Assembly (NCBI GenBank): GCA_021848765.1
Contig: JAJZTU010000130.1
Coordinates: forward strand, 1 to 9,011
Direction of reading: 5' to 3'
Source: Bacillota bacterium
Lineage (GTDB): Bacteria > Bacillota > GCA-003054495 > Carboxydocellales > JAJZTU01
Length of the DNA stretch: 9,011 bases
Shown: one piece after another, positions 6,170 through 9,011 of the stretch
Numbering within the stretch: position 1 is the first letter of the stretch
Layout: each line of letters starts with the position of its first letter
Notes under the pieces: generated by a model
The model's input: the letters and a program-made list of their open reading frames with translations, nothing else
Database searches by the model: none
Told to the model about the DNA's origin: nothing
Program-made: the position numbers and the translations under genes

Positions 6170-7267
6170 TTACGTTACTGCAACTGCGCTATCGATGACA
6201 CCGACAAATACCATCACACCGCCGCAGAGGGGGCAGGTACTAACGTGTTTGATGATTTTGGGTACAACAGGCCTAACACCTGCAAGCTTGATACACCGGG
6301 CCAGTTTTGTACCGACATTGCGGCTGGATAGAAGGCCGTAGTGTCTGATTCTGGTAAAGCCTGACGGAAGAACGTGTTGCAGAAATCTCCGTACAAACTC
6401 TGTAACATCAAGAGTCATAAGCTTAACCTGGTTGTGATCCCTGTAGTCTTTCCATTTGAAAGTCACAGTGGATTCGTTAAAGTCCACAATCCTGGAATTG
6501 GAAATAGCTACTTTGTGGGTATAACGACCCAGGTAGCTAACAACATGCCAGGGAGACTTAAACGGCTTTTTACAGTAGACAACCCACTCTTTTTGGTACA
6601 AAGCGCTAAGCAAATTGAGGAAGTTAACCTCATGAGCCAGTTCAGGGGAGCTAAAAAACTTGATATCCCCATTACGCCAGGCATTTTTCAGATGAAAAAG
6701 GAACTTACCTTTCAATTTGCGTGAAATCACTTTGACCGGTATGAAGAATTTTTTACTTGATTTAATGAACCTCAGGCCGTCCCTGGAAAGACCACCCCCC
6801 GGTACCAAGCAGTGGACATGGGGATGGAAGGAAAGGTTTTGCCCCCAAGTGTGCAGAACTGCCGTGACCCCAGTCTGGGCGCCAAGGAATTTAGGATCTT
6901 TGGTCAGCTCAATAATGGTATCCCCAGCTGATTTCAGCAGGATGGAATAGAGGATATCTTGGTTCTGGAAGACAATAGAATTAAGTTCCTGAGGCAAAGT
7001 AAAAACCACATGGAAATAGCCAACGGGAAGGAGTTTGGACAATTGGGCTTCCACCCATTCCTGCTGTTTGGAACCCTGGCACTTGGGGCAGTGTCTGTTC
7101 CGGCAGGAATTATAGGAAATATGAATATGTTCACAACTGTCACACCGGTCGACATGGGAACCGAGAGTATCAGTTCTGCAACTTCTGATAGCAAAAAAGG
7201 CTTTATTCTGCTCAGGTGACAGGCCATCAGGTTTTATAGCATTAAAAATATCCTGGATTTCAGGCAT
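6170..7267 (-). CDS. IS91-family Y2 (HUH) rolling-circle transposase
   Basis: A 365-residue single-strand DNA transposase that nicks and joins DNA through active-site tyrosines. The N-terminal zinc-binding region has C42, C45, C55, C60 and C63 (RNRHCPKCQ at 56-64). The metal-binding HUH motif lies in FHPHVHC (H150 and H152), followed by VPGGGLS. The two catalytic tyrosines are Y245 and Y249 in SYLGRYTHKVAIS, the Y-x3-Y spacing of IS91. A C-terminal CPLCGG (345-350) adds another cysteine pair. The start is ATG at 7267. It overlaps the stop of the upstream recombinase by 8 bp and is preceded by GGATGGTGG, so it is probably translated by coupling; the frame stays open to 7510 but that part overlaps the recombinase. 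The length is close to that of related transposases, and no damage is visible. Confidence 0.94.
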   Translation of the reverse strand: MPEIQDIFNAIKPDGLSPEQNKAFFAIRSCRTDTLGSHVDRCDSCEHIHISYNSCRNRHCPKCQGSKQQEWVEAQLSKLLPVGYFHVVFTLPQELNSIVFQNQDILYSILLKSAGDTIIELTKDPKFLGAQTGVTAVLHTWGQNLSFHPHVHCLVPGGGLSRDGLRFIKSSKKFFIPVKVISRKLKGKFLFHLKNAWRNGDIKFFSSPELAHEVNFLNLLSALYQKEWVVYCKKPFKSPWHVVSYLGRYTHKVAISNSRIVDFNESTVTFKWKDYRDHNQVKLMTLDVTEFVRRFLQHVLPSGFTRIRHYGLLSSRNVGTKLARCIKLAGVRPVVPKIIKHVSTCPLCGGVMVFVGVIDSAVAVT

Positions 7268-8099
7268 GGGATTCACCACCATCCAGGGGACTTTTGATGG
7301 AGGAAATTCTTTTAGTGGAAAGATGAAGATAAATACAGGTGGTTCTGATATTGGCGTGCCCCAAAAGAACCTGAATGGTTCGCAAATCAGTATTGTTTTC
7401 AAGAAGATGAGTAGCGAAGCTGTGACGAAGGGAATGGACAGAAACGGGTTTAGAGATACCGGCTTTATCCTTGGCAGTCTGGAATACCTTCTGAATATTT
7501 CTTGCAACAACAGGCTTACCTGGAATCAAGCCTGGGAAAAGGAGATCTTTGGGTTTATATAACTTCCAATAATGCCTTAAAATATGCAGGTTTTCCTGGC
7601 CGAGAACTGTAAAGCGGTCTTTGCCTCCTTTGCCACAACGAACCCTGATAAGCATGTTTTTGGAGTCAATGTCGGAAACGGCCAGATTGAGAACTTCGCT
7701 AATTCGCAGGCCGGAAGAATAGGCAGTAAGCAGGATGGCTTTGTGTTTAACATTAGGGATACGCTCGATGATTGAGAGGATTTCAGACCTGGAGAGAACA
7801 TAGGGGAGCTTCTTTTGTCTTCTGGGCCGGACGATAACATCATCGGACCAGTTACGGTTCAAAACAGAGTTAAACATGACCTTGAAAGCATTGCAGGCAA
7901 TATCGATGTTGCTGTAGCTGATGCCCTGTTTAATCCTGTGGTGAAGAAACAGCTTGATTTCCTCGGGAGAGACCTGATCCAAAGGCTTACTTATGTAGCT
8001 TTCAAGTAACCGAACATGACTCAGGTAATGTTTCTTGGTGTGCTGGGAATAGCCGCGAAGTTCCATCTCAAACTTCATTTGTTCGTAATAATTGGACAT
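7260..8099 (-). CDS. Tyrosine recombinase carried by the IS91-like element
   Basis: A 279-residue recombinase of the XerC/D type, encoded directly upstream of the transposase in the same operon. The N-terminal SAM-like DNA-binding domain covers about 1-82 (ELRGYSQHTKKHYLSHV). The catalytic domain has all key residues: R132 in SSGLRISE, K157 in GKGGKDR, H222 and R225 in HSLRHSFATHLL, H248 in LLGH, Y257 in CIYLH. The catalytic half closely resembles the recombinase at 3254-4339, down to the ending SPLD, but it lacks that protein's N-terminal extension. I prefer ATG 8099, where AAAGGA lies upstream at a usable distance; ATG 8111 would add four residues but abuts AAAGG. Some IS91-family elements are known to carry an accessory recombinase gene; its role may be resolution of transposition products, which is inference. 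Confidence 0.92.
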   Translation of the reverse strand: MSNYYEQMKFEMELRGYSQHTKKHYLSHVRLLESYISKPLDQVSPEEIKLFLHHRIKQGISYSNIDIACNAFKVMFNSVLNRNWSDDVIVRPRRQKKLPYVLSRSEILSIIERIPNVKHKAILLTAYSSGLRISEVLNLAVSDIDSKNMLIRVRCGKGGKDRFTVLGQENLHILRHYWKLYKPKDLLFPGLIPGKPVVARNIQKVFQTAKDKAGISKPVSVHSLRHSFATHLLENNTDLRTIQVLLGHANIRTTCIYLHLSTKRISSIKSPLDGGESHA

Positions 8100-8112
8100 A
8101 AGGTACAACATC

Positions 8113-8140
8113 CTTTCCTAATAATTTGGTATTAGGAAAG
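8113..8140 (-). promoter_or_regulatory. Hairpin masking the ribosome-binding site of the recombinase
   Basis: CTTTCCTAAT (8113-8122) and ATTAGGAAAG (8131-8140) are perfect 10-bp inverted arms with an 8-base loop. In the minus-strand transcript the 3' arm contains the purine-rich ribosome-binding sequence AGGAAAGG that precedes both possible start codons. Folding would block initiation. Next to it, 8141-8150 is a perfect 10-bp palindrome (ATGATATCAT) that also holds a -10-like TATGAT on the minus strand (8151-8146). Confidence 0.6.
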
Positions 8141-8179
8141 ATGATATCATAAAACGGGATACCACGTGCCACCGCGCAG

Positions 8180-8195
8180 CGGTTTAGTGCAACAC
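8180..8195 (-). repeat. Right terminal inverted repeat of the element
   Basis: CGGTTTAGTGCAACAC is the inverted partner of 5963-5978. It partly overlaps a short perfect hairpin (8171-8183) and is followed at once by CTTG and the broken haem-protein gene. Confidence 0.75.
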
Positions 8196-8196
8196 C

Positions 8197-9011
8197 TTGT
8201 ATACGATCACCGTGAATAATATTCAGGATGCGGCTAATAACAGCATTGCGGCTAATAGCCAGATAACCTTTTTGGGCGGCGATACTTCACCACCCGCCGT
8301 TACCGGGGTTTTTGCAGTGGATGCTACCCATGTGGATGTTATTTTCAGTGAACAGGTCGAGGCCACTACTGCCCAAAATACCGCCAATTACAGTATCAGT
8401 CCGTCACTGAGCATCTCTGCGGCAGCGCTGCAGACCGGAAACAAAACAGTACGTTTGACCACAGGGACCCAGGCGCCCAGTACCGGATATGGACTCATTG
8501 TTATAAATGTAAAAGATATGGCTAATAATGTGATAAGTACGGGCAACAGGGGGAATTTTATCAGTTATGTGACTGATACTACCCCTCCCGGGCTGGCGAA
8601 GGCTTGGTCCGGCAGCAAAACTGCCGTAATCTTGAGATTCAGTGAAAGGGTTCAACCTGCTTCCTCTACCAACCCTGCCAATTACACCATTAAAACCGAC
8701 GGTGGGGCAACCACCTTGAACATTACCGGTATCACCAGTATTGATAACGATTTCGCTGTCCAGATTACTACCGCTGTACAAAACAGCACTAAGACTTATA
8801 CAATTACTGTGAATAATGTTCAGGATATGGTAAACAACATCATTATGGCTAATAGTACCATTACGTTTAAAGGTTTTAGTCCTCATGGCCTGTATTTAAG
8901 CGATACCGAAAATTGTGCTGCCTGTCATGTGGCCCATGGAGCCGTGGGGCCGATGCTTACAACCCAGTCGACGATTACCACCCTGTGTTACGTGTGTCAT
9001 GACACCGGGGG
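8197..9011 (+). CDS. 5'-truncated surface protein: Ig-like repeats plus doubled CXXCH haem motifs (runs off window)
   Basis: The frame is open from the transposon edge to the window's end (about 271 residues) with no native start: the first in-frame ATG is at 8518, in mid-domain. It begins inside one beta-rich repeat (YTITVNNIQD, then TFLGG). Two full Ig-like/SbsA-type repeats follow, opening with DTSPPAVTGV (from 8281) and TDTTPPGLAK; the second ends YTITVNNVQD. A doubled CXXCH segment comes next: CAACH (8914-8928) and CYVCH (8986-9000), each able to bind a c-type haem. Such proteins are exported multihaem cytochromes or anchors of the cell surface in metal- or sulfate-reducing bacteria. The signal peptide and earlier repeats are missing, and no 5' part lies left of the transposon. 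It is probably a broken gene, though read-through from the element cannot be excluded. Confidence 0.82.
   Translation, partial: MYTITVNNIQDAANNSIAANSQITFLGGDTSPPAVTGVFAVDATHVDVIFSEQVEATTAQNTANYSISPSLSISAAALQTGNKTVRLTTGTQAPSTGYGLIVINVKDMANNVISTGNRGNFISYVTDTTPPGLAKAWSGSKTAVILRFSERVQPASSTNPANYTIKTDGGATTLNITGITSIDNDFAVQITTAVQNSTKTYTITVNNVQDMVNNIIMANSTITFKGFSPHGLYLSDTENCAACHVAHGAVGPMLTTQSTITTLCYVCHDTG
8203..8271 (+). repeat. Internal coding repeat of the Ig-like protein (copy 1; copy 2 at 8800-8868)
   Basis: These 69 bases match 8800-8868 in the same frame: the peptide TITVNNIQDAANNSIAANS recurs as TITVNNVQDMVNNIIMANS. Many differences are at third codon positions, so this is an old domain duplication and not a recent DNA copy. 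It supports the view that 8197 onward is the true continuation of a repeat-bearing gene. Confidence 0.7.

Larger units (their letters stand above)
5963..8195 (-). mobile_element. IS91-family-like element with a tyrosine recombinase, about 2.2 kb
   Basis: The element is bounded by inverted repeats GTGTTGTACTAAACCG (5963-5978) and CGGTTTAGTGCAACAC (8180-8195), 15 of 16 bases matching. Inside are two minus-strand genes with overlapping ends: a tyrosine recombinase, then a Y2 HUH transposase. About 190 bp of non-coding DNA follows the transposase (5979-6169) and about 80 bp precedes the recombinase. No target duplication is seen, as expected for rolling-circle IS91-type elements. CTTG follows the right end directly; CTTG/CAAG is one of the tetranucleotides used by IS91, though here it is at the end upstream of the transposase. 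A short hairpin ACCGC-GCA-GCGGT (8171-8183) lies 12 bp inside that end. Canonical IS91 elements lack long terminal repeats. Confidence 0.8.

Noticed and set aside
6374..7562. Several plus-strand open frames across the transposase and recombinase genes
   Set aside because: They overlap well-supported minus-strand genes with intact catalytic motifs, and none resembles a known protein.
8404..8886. Minus-strand open frame of 160 residues
   Set aside because: It is antisense to the Ig-like/haem gene, whose plus-strand frame shows clear domain repeats and CXXCH motifs. The antisense protein shows no domain.

Overview
The window looks like a chromosomal segment of a Gram-positive anaerobe of the Clostridia, perhaps of the Peptococcaceae/Thermincola/Desulfotomaculum type. 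This rests on strong Shine-Dalgarno sites, a TTG start, moderate GC by eye, an NtrC-type two-component pair, and a surface protein that joins SbsA-like Ig repeats to doubled CXXCH haem motifs. The genus is inference.

Layout. Positions 2-1961 (+) hold the end of a sensor histidine kinase and a complete sigma-54-dependent NtrC-family response regulator, 7 nt apart. Positions 2110-2997 (+) encode an EamA/DMT membrane transporter. From about 3000 the character changes to accessory DNA. Positions 3254-4339 (+) encode a stand-alone tyrosine recombinase with an unusual N-terminal extension. A gene-free 750-bp zone follows. It holds two identical-core palindromes exactly 40 bp apart, a tandem array of ~98-bp units that each can fold into a hairpin, and a ~90-nt imperfect inverted repeat. 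Positions 5092-5764 (-) hold a toxin-antitoxin-like pair (BrnT-like protein first, ribbon-helix-helix protein second) with its own terminator and a candidate promoter/operator.

Positions 5963-8195 form a complete-looking mobile element. Near-perfect 16-bp terminal inverted repeats bound a two-gene minus-strand operon: a second tyrosine recombinase whose stop codon overlaps the start of an IS91-family HUH/Y2 rolling-circle transposase. A hairpin in the leader appears to hide the ribosome-binding site of the first gene. A second structured inverted repeat ends exactly at the left edge of the element.

The right edge abuts, in frame but with no start region, a long reading frame (8197-9011, running off the window). 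It encodes Ig-like repeats followed by CXXCH motifs. The gene has lost its 5' part at the transposon end, and no such 5' part is present to the left of the element. This suggests either insertion with rearrangement or capture of flanking DNA by rolling-circle transposition.

The most unusual points are the pairing of a tyrosine recombinase with a Y2 transposase inside one inverted-repeat-bounded element, and the second recombinase sitting beside an array of structured repeats.
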